Below are positions 17,520-25,769 of a stretch of 64,000 bases of DNA, piece after piece. Position 1 is the stretch's first letter. Every line of letters begins with the position of its first letter. The stretch covers positions 1 through 64,000 of the forward strand of contig NZ_FMWU01000029.1 in the NCBI RefSeq assembly GCF_900103195.1, given 5' to 3'. Both the position numbers and the translations under genes were made by a program. The stretch is from Methylobacterium sp. UNC378MF (lineage in GTDB: Bacteria > Pseudomonadota > Alphaproteobacteria > Rhizobiales > Beijerinckiaceae). A model generated the notes under the pieces. The model saw only the letters and a program-made list of their open reading frames with translations, ran no database searches and had not been told where the DNA came from.

Positions 17520-18962
17520 ATGATCCAGGGCACCGGCTCCGATGTCGGCAAGTCGCTGCTCGTGGCGGGGCTGGCGCGCGCCTTCACGGAGCGGGGCCTG
17601 AGGGTCCGGCCGTTCAAGCCGCAGAACATGTCGAACAACGCCGCCGTCACCGCCGACGGCGGCGAGATCGGCCGGGCGCAGGCGCTCCAGGCCCGGGCTG
17701 CCCGGGTGGCGCCCTCCGTGCACATGAACCCGGTCCTGCTGAAGCCGCAGAGCGAGGTCGGCTCCCAGGTGGTGGTGCAGGGCCGGATGGTCGCCACCGT
17801 GAAGGCGCGCGACTACCAGGCCTGGAAACCCCGGCTGATGTCCGCCGTCCTGGACAGTTTCTCACGCCTCTCGGAGGACGCCGACCTCGTCCTCGTCGAG
17901 GGCGCGGGCTCGGCCTCCGAGGTCAACCTGCGCGCGGGCGACATCGCCAATATGGGCTTCGCCCGGGCCACCGACACGCCGGTGGTGCTGGTGGGCGACA
18001 TCGACCGGGGCGGCGTCATCGCGAGCCTCGTCGGCACGAAGGCCGTGATCGACCCGGAGGACGCCGCGATGATCGCCGGCTTCCTCGTCAACCGGTTCCG
18101 CGGGGATCCGAGCCTGTTCGCCGACGGGATGCGGCTGATCGCCGAGCACACCGGCTGGGCGGCGCTCGGCCTCGTGCCGCATTTTCCCGAGGCCGCGCGC
18201 CTGCCGGCCGAGGACGTGCTGGGGCTCGCCGGCTCGGAAGCGCGCGGGCCCGGAGCCGTCACGGTGGCGGTGCCGGTGCTGCCGCGCATCGCCAATTTCG
18301 ACGACCTCGATCCGCTGCGGGCGGAGCCGGGCGTCCGCGTCACGCTGGTCCGGCCCGGGACACCGATCCCCGCCGAGGCCGCGCTCGTGATGCTGCCGGG
18401 CTCCAAGACCACGATCGACGACCTGGAGGCTTTTCGCCAGGAGGGCTGGGACATCGACCTGCACGCCCATGTCCGGCGGGGCGGGCGGGTGCTGGGACTC
18501 TGCGGCGGTTACCAGATGCTGGGCCGGAGCCTCGCCGACCCGCACGGGATCGAGGGGGCGCCCCGCACGGTGCCGGGCCTCGGTCTGCTCGAGGTCGACA
18601 CCGTGATGACGCCGCAGAAGCGCCTCGCCGCCGTCACCGGCACGAGCCTGCCCGACGGCGTGCCGTTTGCCGGCTACGAGATGCATATCGGTGCGACCGA
18701 AGGGCCCGACGCGGCCCGGCCGCTGCTGCGCTTCGCCGACGGGCGCCTGGACGGGGCGGTCTCGGCGGACGGGCGCGTGGCCGGGACCTACGTCCACGGC
18801 CTGTTCGCGCAGGATGCGCAGCGGGCGGCGTGGCTCGCGCGCCTCGGGACGGCCTCGGAGGGTGCCGGCTACGAATCCGGGGTCGAGGCGGCGCTGGACG
18901 GACTCGCGCGACACATCGCGGCCCATGTCGACTGCGACCGCCTGCTGGCGCTTGCCCGGTAG
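17520..18962 (+). CDS. cobQ: Cobyric acid synthase (glutamine-hydrolysing)
   Basis: 480 residues. N-terminal dethiobiotin-synthetase-like domain with MIQGTGSDVGKSLLVAGL and KPQNMSNNAAV; C-terminal class I glutamine amidotransferase domain with the nucleophile elbow LGLCGGYQMLG (Cys near residue 328) and YEMHIG and TYVHGLF (catalytic His). It amidates four carboxylates of adenosylcobyrinic acid diamide. ATG 17520 starts unusually close to the first motif; homologues often have 2-4 more residues, and no better start codon exists upstream in frame apart from CTG codons. Confidence 0.93.
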   Translation: MIQGTGSDVGKSLLVAGLARAFTERGLRVRPFKPQNMSNNAAVTADGGEIGRAQALQARAARVAPSVHMNPVLLKPQSEVGSQVVVQGRMVATVKARDYQAWKPRLMSAVLDSFSRLSEDADLVLVEGAGSASEVNLRAGDIANMGFARATDTPVVLVGDIDRGGVIASLVGTKAVIDPEDAAMIAGFLVNRFRGDPSLFADGMRLIAEHTGWAALGLVPHFPEAARLPAEDVLGLAGSEARGPGAVTVAVPVLPRIANFDDLDPLRAEPGVRVTLVRPGTPIPAEAALVMLPGSKTTIDDLEAFRQEGWDIDLHAHVRRGGRVLGLCGGYQMLGRSLADPHGIEGAPRTVPGLGLLEVDTVMTPQKRLAAVTGTSLPDGVPFAGYEMHIGATEGPDAARPLLRFADGRLDGAVSADGRVAGTYVHGLFAQDAQRAAWLARLGTASEGAGYESGVEAALDGLARHIAAHVDCDRLLALAR

Positions 18963-19040
18963 GCGGGGCGTGAGCCAGGGATGACTCCGTGTCATGCCGG
19001 TCCCGCCACGAAGGACCGCACGCGCCCAGAGGAACGCCCC

Positions 19041-20387
19041 ATGCCCCCCACGCCATCCCCCGCCGGGGAGGATCTCGCCGCGAGCACCGTCCGCACCGTG
19101 ACCGTGCGGCTGATGCCGCTGCTCGGCCTGCTCTACCTGATCGCCTATATCGACCGGCAGAACGTCTCCTACGCCAAGCTGGAGATGGTCGGCAGCCTCG
19201 GCCTCTCGGAGACCGCCTACGGGCTCGGGGCCTCGCTGTTCTTCCTGGGCTACTTCCTGTTCGAGGTGCCGGCCAACGTCTTCCTGGAGCGGGTCGGCGC
19301 GCGGATCTGGTTCGCCCGGATCATGATCACCTGGGGGATCGTCACCGTCCTGCTGGGCTTCACCCAGGGCACGGCGATGTTCTACGTGCTGCGCTTCCTG
19401 CTCGGGGTCGCGGAGGCCGGCTTCTTCCCCGGCGTGCTGTTCGCCCTGACCCTGTGGTTCCCGCAAGGACACCGGGCCCGCATGGTCGGCTGGTTCATGA
19501 TCGCCAGCGCGATCGCCAACGCGGTCGGCGCGGCGGTCGGCGGCGCGCTGCTCGGCCTCGACGGGCTCCTCGGCCTCCAGGGCTGGCAATGGGTGTTCCT
19601 GGCCACCGGCGCGCCGGCGATCCTCATGGCCGCGGTGGTGCTGTTCGTCCTGCCGGACGGGCCGGAGACCGCCCCCTGGCTGTCGCAGGCCCAGCGCGAC
19701 TGGCTCGCCCGGACGCTCCGGGCCGAGCGCGAGGATGGCGGCCATGTCGACCACGGCAACCCCTTCGCGGCGCTCCTCGACCGGCGGGTGCTGATGCTCG
19801 CCGGGGTCTACGTCTCGCTGCCGCTCGCCGCCTACGGCCTCGGCTACTGGCTCCCCACCGTGGTCAAGGGCTTCGGCGTCTCGAACCTCACCAACGGCTT
19901 CCTCAACATCATCCCTTGGCTGGCGACCGCCCTCGCCCTGTGGTGGGTGCCGCGCCACGCCGCCCGCACGGGGGCGCAGGGCAACGCCCTGACCTGGCAC
20001 GTGGTCGGGCCGGCCCTGGTCGGGGCGGCGGGCCTGGCGCTCTCCGTCGTCCTGCCGGGCAACGCCGTGAAGTTCGCCTGCCTGTGCGTGGCCGCGGCGG
20101 GGACCTTCGCGGCCCAGCCGGTCTTCTGGTCCATGCCCGGGACGTTCCTGCGCGGCGCCTCGGCGGCCGCCGGGATCGCGGCGATCAACTCGGTGGGCAA
20201 TCTCGGCGGCTTCGTCGCCCAGAACGCCGTGCCGTTCATCCGCGACCAGACCAAGAGCGACCTCGTGCCGATGCTGTTCCTGGCCGCCTGCCTGGCCCTG
20301 GGCGCCGGGCTCATGTTCGTGGTGCTCTCCGCCCTGCGCCGGGACGCGGCCCGACGAGCGATCCCGACCGAGGTGCGGCCGGCCTGA
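19041..20387 (+). CDS. MFS transporter, anion:cation symporter type
   Basis: 448 residues with 12 TM helices. The start RLMPLLGLLYLIAYIDRQNVSYAKL and FFLGYFLFEVPANVFLERVGAR are the typical entry of the anion:cation symporter branch (tartrate, phthalate, hydroxy-acid and similar carboxylate carriers). AGAGGAAC precedes ATG 19041. The palindrome ATGAC-N5-GTCAT at 18981-18995 is in its leader. Convergent with the 2-hydroxyacid dehydrogenase at 21627, so the two might share an organic-acid substrate; this is inference. Confidence 0.85.
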   Translation: MPPTPSPAGEDLAASTVRTVTVRLMPLLGLLYLIAYIDRQNVSYAKLEMVGSLGLSETAYGLGASLFFLGYFLFEVPANVFLERVGARIWFARIMITWGIVTVLLGFTQGTAMFYVLRFLLGVAEAGFFPGVLFALTLWFPQGHRARMVGWFMIASAIANAVGAAVGGALLGLDGLLGLQGWQWVFLATGAPAILMAAVVLFVLPDGPETAPWLSQAQRDWLARTLRAEREDGGHVDHGNPFAALLDRRVLMLAGVYVSLPLAAYGLGYWLPTVVKGFGVSNLTNGFLNIIPWLATALALWWVPRHAARTGAQGNALTWHVVGPALVGAAGLALSVVLPGNAVKFACLCVAAAGTFAAQPVFWSMPGTFLRGASAAAGIAAINSVGNLGGFVAQNAVPFIRDQTKSDLVPMLFLAACLALGAGLMFVVLSALRRDAARRAIPTEVRPA

Positions 20388-20488
20388 ACACCGGTCGGAT
20401 TCGTGCGTTATCCTTCCTCAGGCCGGATTGACCGGCATGATGATGCAACCCCGCATTTCCGCGGGCCATCGTCGAGGAGGGCACCGCG

Positions 20489-20665
20489 ATGAGTCAGGGA
20501 TTTCCACTCATGATCCTCGCCTTCGGGACGCTCGGCGGCATCTGGTTCCTGGCCGCCGCGGCCCGGAAGCAGGTCGCCGACGCCAAGGGCAGCCCGGAGC
20601 GGTCCAGCGTGATCCAGCACCACGGCGGCGCCCCGCGCCCGAACATGCCCGGCACCGAGCACTAG
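20489..20665 (+). CDS. Small single-span membrane protein
   Basis: 58 residues from ATG 20489 with a strong GAGGAGG at 20475-20481. One hydrophobic helix (LMILAFGTLGGIWFLAAAAR) is followed by a short polar tail ending in GAPRPNMPGTEH. No family recognised. Codon use matches the neighbours. It lies alone between the MFS gene and the convergent dehydrogenase. Confidence 0.6.
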   Translation: MSQGFPLMILAFGTLGGIWFLAAAARKQVADAKGSPERSSVIQHHGGAPRPNMPGTEH

Positions 20666-20712
20666 GGTCACCGAGCACCGAGGCGGCCGCGGCGGCTCCC
20701 GCCGCGCGTCCG

Positions 20713-21627
20713 TCAGCCGGCGGCAATCCGCCGGCAATGCGCGAGGGCGGCGCCGATCAGGTTGTCGCTGGCCTCGGGCGTGCGGAAGGCGGAATGCGCC
20801 GACAGGGTGACGTTCGGCAGGCTCGCCAGCGGGTGATCCGCCGGCAGCGGCTCGACCGTGAACACGTCGAGCCCGGCCCGCGCCACGCGGCCGGCGCGCA
20901 GGGCCTCGACCAGGGCGGCCTCGTCGAGCACCGCCCCGCGGGCGGTGTTGATCAGCATCGCGCCGGGCTTCATCGCGGCGATCCGCGCGGCCGACAGGAA
21001 GCCGCGCGTCGCGTCGGTCAGCAGCAGGTGGAGCGAGACCACGTCGCTCTCGGCGAGCAGGCGGTCGAGCGGGACGAAGTCGACGCCGGGATGGGTCTTC
21101 GGGGTCCGGTTCCAGGCGAGCACCCGCATGCCCGCGCCCCGGCACAGCCGCGCCATCTCGGCGGCGATCCCGCCGAACCCGACGAGGCCGACGGTCTTGC
21201 CGGTGAGCTGGATGCCCTCCGTGCGCAGCCAGGATCCGGCGCGCATCGCCCGGTCCATCTCGGGCAGGCCGCGGGCGGCGGCCCACATCAGCGCGAAGGC
21301 GCACTCGGCGACCGCCGTGTCGCCGTAGCCCTTGATGGTGTGGACGGTGACGCCGAGCGCGTCCCGGAGCGCCTCCGGGTCCATGTAGCTGCGCGCGCCG
21401 GTGCCGAGGAACACCACGTGCTTCAGGCCCGCGCAGGCCCGGGCCACGTCGAGGGGGAGGGCGGTGTGGTCGATCACCGCGGTCTCGGCGCCATCGAGGA
21501 TCGCGGGCAGGTCCTGCGGCGCGATGCCGGGATCGGCGTGGATCGCGAAGGGCGGATCGTCCGGCCGCAGCAGCCGCCGGGCCACCGCCGCCAGGGTCTC
21601 GCTGGCATCCACGAACACGGCGCGCAT
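20713..21627 (-). CDS. D-2-hydroxyacid dehydrogenase (NAD-binding)
   Basis: 304 residues from ATG 21627 behind GAGGGAGA; the frame is open further upstream without family similarity. Rossmann motif VGLVGFGGIAAEMARL, catalytic Arg in INTARGAVLDEAAL, Glu in the LDVFTVEPLP segment and catalytic His in LSAHSAFRTPEA follow the order seen in phosphoglycerate dehydrogenase-like enzymes. Substrate not determined; glyoxylate, hydroxypyruvate or similar are possible. It is not PdxB or SerA by length and missing ACT domain. Confidence 0.85.
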   Translation of the reverse strand: MRAVFVDASETLAAVARRLLRPDDPPFAIHADPGIAPQDLPAILDGAETAVIDHTALPLDVARACAGLKHVVFLGTGARSYMDPEALRDALGVTVHTIKGYGDTAVAECAFALMWAAARGLPEMDRAMRAGSWLRTEGIQLTGKTVGLVGFGGIAAEMARLCRGAGMRVLAWNRTPKTHPGVDFVPLDRLLAESDVVSLHLLLTDATRGFLSAARIAAMKPGAMLINTARGAVLDEAALVEALRAGRVARAGLDVFTVEPLPADHPLASLPNVTLSAHSAFRTPEASDNLIGAALAHCRRIAAG

Positions 21628-21727
21628 CGGCGTCTCCCTCATCCAGCCCCGTCCGGCCACGATGCGTCCGGTGCGCGGGTCGTGCCAAGGCCTGATCGAA
21701 GGGCGCGCCGTCTTCGCGAGCGGCGCG

Positions 21728-21801
21728 GAGCAAGCCAGGGCAGCGGGCACTCCGTCTGCGTGGCGCGGCTGGCTTGCTTCGCTCCACTCGCAAGGACGGC
21801 G
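21728..21801. repeat. REP-like intergenic palindrome
   Basis: GAGCAAGCCAG at 21728-21738 pairs with CTGGCTTGCTTC at 21770-21781; the right arm continues into GCTCCACTCGCAAGGACGG. Related sequences occur at 29901, 51157 and 55585. It lies between two minus-strand genes and may form a hairpin. Confidence 0.5.
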
Positions 21802-21805
21802 TGGC

Positions 21806-22801
21806 TCAGCCCGTGAGCGACAGGCAGAGCCCGAGGAGCGCCAGCACGAGCCCGCCCTGGAGCCAGCAGGCCGTCCGGTAGAGGGTCAGGGCCCGGGCGA
21901 TGTCGTCGGCCGCGGCCGCGTCCCGCCCGTCGCCCATATGGGCGTCCGGGACGAGGGTGCCGTCGTAGACCCGCGGCCCCGCGAGCCGCAGGCCGAGCGC
22001 CCCCGCCATGGCGGATTCGGGCCAGCCGGCATTGGGCGAGCGGTGCCGGCGCGCGTCCCGTACCATCGCCCGGAGCGCGCTGCGCGCGTCGGCGCCGCGC
22101 AGGGCGGCCGCCCCGGCGATCAGCAGGCCCGCGAGCCGGGAGGCCGGCAGGTTCACGCCGTCGTCGAGCCGCGCCGCCGCCCAGCCGAAGGCTTCGTAGC
22201 GCGGGGTGCGGTGGCCGATCATGCTGTCGGCGGTGTTGATCGCCTTGTAGAGGGCGCCGCCCGGCAGGCCGAGGCCGCCGATCCAGAAGGCCGGCGCCAC
22301 GATCCCGTCGGAAAAGTTCTCCGCCAGGCTCTCGATCGCGGCCCGGCAGACCGCCGCCTCGTCCAGGCGCTCGGGGTCGCGCCCGACGATCATCGCCACG
22401 GCCCGGCGCCCGGCCTCCAGGCCGCCGGTCCGCAGGGCCTGCTCCACGGCGGCGACGTGCTGGTGGAGGCTGCGCTGCGCCGGCAGGCTCGCGCAGGCGA
22501 GGCCGAGGAGGAGCAGCGCGGGGAGGGGGCCGGCAAGCCCCGCCAGCGCCGTGACGGCGAGGGCCGGCAGCCCCACCGCGGCGAGCAGCAGCGCCAGCGC
22601 GACGCAGCCGGCGATCCGACGGCGCCGTTCGGAGCCGCGGTTGAGGCCGCGCTCCAGGGCGGTGATCAGCCGGCCGATCCAGGTGACAGGGTGACCGACC
22701 GCCCTGTAGAGCGCGTCCGGATAGCCGGCCGCCGCCTCGATCCCGAGGGCGACGGCGAGGACGGCGAGCGTGTCGGCAAACGTACCGGGCAGATGGACCA
22801 T
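21806..22801 (-). CDS. cobD: Adenosylcobinamide-phosphate synthase (CbiB/CobD)
   Basis: 331 residues, about 5-7 TM helices. Diagnostic motifs: YPDALYRAVGHPVTWIGRLI, AAIESLAENFSDGIVAPAFW, LYKAINTADSMIGHR, and LNLPASRL-type VNLPASRLAGLL. It attaches aminopropanol (or its phosphate) to adenosylcobyric acid. ATG 22801 is the natural start and overlaps the divergent cobC by nine bases, leaving no intergenic promoter space. Confidence 0.92.
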   Translation of the reverse strand: MVHLPGTFADTLAVLAVALGIEAAAGYPDALYRAVGHPVTWIGRLITALERGLNRGSERRRRIAGCVALALLLAAVGLPALAVTALAGLAGPLPALLLLGLACASLPAQRSLHQHVAAVEQALRTGGLEAGRRAVAMIVGRDPERLDEAAVCRAAIESLAENFSDGIVAPAFWIGGLGLPGGALYKAINTADSMIGHRTPRYEAFGWAAARLDDGVNLPASRLAGLLIAGAAALRGADARSALRAMVRDARRHRSPNAGWPESAMAGALGLRLAGPRVYDGTLVPDAHMGDGRDAAAADDIARALTLYRTACWLQGGLVLALLGLCLSLTG

Positions 22802-23827
22802 TCGGTGTGGAGCGTTCCCGCGCGTGAGGTCGCCCCGATCGCGCATGGCGGCGATCTCGGCGCACTCCGACAAGCCTTTCCCGACGCGCCGGAGCCCTGG
22901 CTCGACCTCTCGACGGGGATCAACCCGGTCCCCTATCGTGTGCCGCCGGTGGAGGCCAGCGCCTGGACGCGGCTGCCCGAGGCCGCCGAGGTCCGGGCCC
23001 TCCGGGAGGCTGCCGCCTCGGCCTACGGCGCGCCGGATGCCGACCACGTCGTGCCCGCGCCCGGCACCCAGATCCTGATCGAGACCCTGCCCCGGCTGCT
23101 GGCCCCGACCCGCGTCGCGGTGCTCGGGCCGACCTACGCCGAACATGCCGCCGCCTGGGCGCGTGCCGGGCATGCGGTGACGGAGACCTCGGATTTCGAC
23201 GCCCTCGGTGCGGCCCGGGTGGCGGTGATCGTCGATCCCAACAACCCGGACGGGCGGACCCGCCCGCTCGCCGAGCGCCGGGCGCTCGCCGAAGCGCTCG
23301 CCGCCCGGGGCGGCCTGCTCGTCGTCGACGAGGCCTTCGCGGATCTGGAGCCGGTGGAGAGCCTGTGCCCGCACGTCTCCGCACCGGATCTGGCGTCGGG
23401 CCTCGTGGTGCTGCGCTCCTTCGGCAAGACCTACGGGCTCGCCGGCCTGCGTCTCGGCTTCGCAATCGCCGATGCCGCCACGGCGGCCCGGATCGCCGCG
23501 GCCCTCGGACCCTGGGCGGTGTCGGGCCCGGCCCTGGCGATCGGGCGCGCGGCCCTGTCGGACGCGGATTGGCGCGCGCGGGCTGCCCGGGACCGGGCGG
23601 CGGACGCGGGCCGCCTCGACCGGATGATCGCCCGGGGCGGGGGGCGGATCGTCGGCGGCACGTGCCTGTTCCGGACCGCCGACTTCCCCGACGGGCCGGA
23701 CCTCTTCCGGCGGCTCGCGGCGTCCGGCATCGCGGTGCGGCGCTTCGCCGGGCACCCGGATCGCCTGCGCTTCGGCCTGCCGCCCGACAAGGCGGGCTGG
23801 TGCCGTCTGTCGCGGGTGCTCAGGTAG
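22793..23827 (+). CDS. cobC: Threonine-phosphate decarboxylase-like PLP enzyme CobC
   Basis: 344 residues, class I/II aminotransferase fold. HGGDLGALRQAFPDAPEPWLDLSTGINPVPY is the typical CobC opening, VDPNNPDGR the PLP/substrate motif, and SFGKTYGLAGLRLGF holds the Schiff-base Lys. It supplies the aminopropanol linker for cobalamin with CobD. ATG 22793 is 8 bp inside the divergent cobD start; GTG 22805 is an alternative. The 3' end overlaps the convergent MFS gene by 8 bp. Confidence 0.92.
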   Translation: MDHSVWSVPAREVAPIAHGGDLGALRQAFPDAPEPWLDLSTGINPVPYRVPPVEASAWTRLPEAAEVRALREAAASAYGAPDADHVVPAPGTQILIETLPRLLAPTRVAVLGPTYAEHAAAWARAGHAVTETSDFDALGAARVAVIVDPNNPDGRTRPLAERRALAEALAARGGLLVVDEAFADLEPVESLCPHVSAPDLASGLVVLRSFGKTYGLAGLRLGFAIADAATAARIAAALGPWAVSGPALAIGRAALSDADWRARAARDRAADAGRLDRMIARGGGRIVGGTCLFRTADFPDGPDLFRRLAASGIAVRRFAGHPDRLRFGLPPDKAGWCRLSRVLR

Positions 23828-24995
23828 ACCGCACACCCGGCGGGTGCGGGTCGCGGGCCGCCACGATCACGGCCAGCGCCGAGAAGGCGAGGCCGACCGC
23901 GCAGACACCCGGCCAGCCCACGAGCAGGAAGGCCTGCGAGCCGGCATAGGCGCCGAGCGCCCCGAACACGAACAGGGTCGTGAACAGCACGGTGTTGATG
24001 CGCCCCCGCGCCCCCGGGACCAGCGCGTAGGCCCGGGTCTGGTTGGCGATCAGCGCGCCGTTCATGCCGATGTCGATCAGCAGCACGCCGAGCGCCACCG
24101 CCGTCAGCGACCACGTGCCCCCCGCCCAGAGCACGACGAAGGAGAGGGCGACCAGCAGGCTGCCGCCGAGGACCACGGGCTTCGCCCCCCGCCGGTCGGT
24201 GAAGCGGCCCGAGATCGGCGCCACGAAGGCCCCGCAGACGCCGATCACGCCGAACAGCCCGGCCCCGGCGGCGGTGAGAGAGAAGGGCGGCCCCTCCACC
24301 AGCAGGGCCAGGGTCGCCCAGAAGGCGTTGAAGCCGGCAAACAGCAGCGCCTGCGACAGGCTCGCCGTGCGCAGGACCGGCTGCGTGCGGGCGAGATGGA
24401 GGATCGACAGCATCAAGGCGCGGTAGCGCAGCGGGTGCGTCTGCACCGTGTGGGGCAGGGTGGCCCGCGCGATGCCGGCCATGGCGAGCGCCAGCACGGA
24501 CGCGACGAGGAAGACCGGCCGCCAGCCGAGATGCGCCCCCAGGAAGCCGCTCGCCGTGCGGGCGAGCAGGATGCCGGTCAGCAGCCCGGTCATGACCTGG
24601 CCGACGATCCGCCCGCGGCTCGCATCCGGGGCGAGTTCGGCCGCGAACGGGACCGCCTGCTGGGCCGCGCAGGACAGCACGCCGACCACCAGATGGGCGA
24701 GCGCGAGGCAGGCGAGGTTCGGGGCGAGGCCCACCGCCAGCAGCGCCAGGGCGAGGCCGAGACATTGCCCCACGATCAGGGCGCGGCGCGGCAGCGCGTC
24801 GCCGAGGGGCACAAGCCCGACGATGCCGAGACCGTAGCCGACCAAAGCCGTGGTCGGCACCCACAGGGCGGCGCGGTCGCCGAACTCGGCGACGATCAGG
24901 CCGAGCAGCGGCTGGTTGTAGTAGATGTTGGCCACGGCCCCGCCCGCGATCAGCGTCAGGCCGAGCCGGGCCTTCGCGTCGAGGGGTGCGGTCAC
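23820..24995 (-). CDS. MFS transporter
   Basis: About 391 residues from GTG 24995; the frame is open to 25121 but the upstream part is not hydrophobic and lacks MFS similarity. Twelve TM helices, with GGAVANIYYNQPLLGLIV at TM1, PLGDALPRRALIVG as the loop 2-3 motif and GRFTDRRGAKPVVLGG in the second half. NIYYNQPLL is typical of the YgaY/DHA1-like branch. Substrate unknown. The divergent 25329 gene shares a promoter region with GTTC/GAAC palindromes. Confidence 0.8.
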   Translation of the reverse strand: MTAPLDAKARLGLTLIAGGAVANIYYNQPLLGLIVAEFGDRAALWVPTTALVGYGLGIVGLVPLGDALPRRALIVGQCLGLALALLAVGLAPNLACLALAHLVVGVLSCAAQQAVPFAAELAPDASRGRIVGQVMTGLLTGILLARTASGFLGAHLGWRPVFLVASVLALAMAGIARATLPHTVQTHPLRYRALMLSILHLARTQPVLRTASLSQALLFAGFNAFWATLALLVEGPPFSLTAAGAGLFGVIGVCGAFVAPISGRFTDRRGAKPVVLGGSLLVALSFVVLWAGGTWSLTAVALGVLLIDIGMNGALIANQTRAYALVPGARGRINTVLFTTLFVFGALGAYAGSQAFLLVGWPGVCAVGLAFSALAVIVAARDPHPPGVRST

Positions 24996-25247
24996 GGCTG
25001 GGTCTGGGGCAGGCAGGCACGCCGCCGCGGGAGGGCCATGGTCGGATCCGGGTACGGGAGGGAATCGGAGCGGGGAGCGATACGGGCGGAGCGCGCCGCC
25101 GGGCAATCTGCGGCGATGCATCCCTGCCGGGGCGTCCCGGCCCCCTTCACCGGAGCTGGCAGCGCACCATATGCAAGGGATGCAGCCGGCGCCGTCCGCA
25201 CGCGAGCGGGCGCCGCAGGTTCATGTCCCGGGCGTCGAGCCGTTTGA

Positions 25248-25297
25248 GGTTCCGAACCGGACTACGAACGAGAGGGCGGTTTCGTTCCGTACGAACG
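25248..25297. promoter_or_regulatory. Cluster of GTTC/GAAC palindromes (candidate operator)
   Basis: GGTTCCGAACC (25248-25258) is a perfect 11-bp palindrome; CGTTCCGTACGAACG (25283-25297) has 5-bp inverted arms, and a related TACGAACGAG lies between. They sit between the divergent MFS gene (24995) and the small gene at 25329. No regulator gene is adjacent. Confidence 0.4.
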
Positions 25298-25328
25298 GCA
25301 CCGGGACCGCCGCAGCAGGGAGTACGGG

Positions 25329-25520
25329 ATGCCGAACTACCGCATCGACTTCGCCAAGGAGATCCTCGGGGTGCCGTTCACGGTCGGCTCCGTCGCGATC
25401 ACGCGGGCCCGCGATCCCGAGCGTGCCCGCCGCGCGGCCGAAATCCGGTTCGCCCGCCAGCACGGCGTGGGCGACTGGCGGGAACGGGCGGACCTCGCCA
25501 CCGTGGCCGAGCGGCTCTGA
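25329..25520 (+). CDS. Small conserved-type hypothetical protein
   Basis: 63 residues. The sequence MPNYRIDFAKEILGVPFTVG is followed by a charged helix (ARDPERARRAAEIRFARQHG) and DWRERADLATVAERL. It is soluble with no signal peptide. The shape is like small proteins of unknown function found near transporters in Methylobacterium. A weak GGGAG precedes the ATG. Function unknown. From 25521 to 25769 I see no gene. Confidence 0.6.
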   Translation: MPNYRIDFAKEILGVPFTVGSVAITRARDPERARRAAEIRFARQHGVGDWRERADLATVAERL

Positions 25521-25769
25521 CGCATCCGGTCCCGGCGCGTCACACGCCCTTCGTGCCGCTGCCGCACTCTGGGAGCCCGCATTCCGCGACCGGTCAAGCT
25601 CTGGTCGCGGCGGCCGCGGCGCCGTAGAAGGGCGGGCGGACCAGGACGCTGAGCCGGCCTCCTCGGGAAGGCCGGCGGCTTCCGCCTCCGCACGCGCCCG
25701 ATCGACGAGCCGGCGTCGCAGGGCCGGACGCGTCTCGAATCCGGGTCGACGGAGGTCAGTGCAAGGGTC

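Noticed and set aside
17862..20000. Antisense open frame of 712 codons
   Set aside because: It is a shadow of cobQ and the MFS gene.
21401..22792. N-terminal extension of cobC to 808 residues
   Set aside because: The frame is open but runs antisense through cobD; homology begins at 22793.
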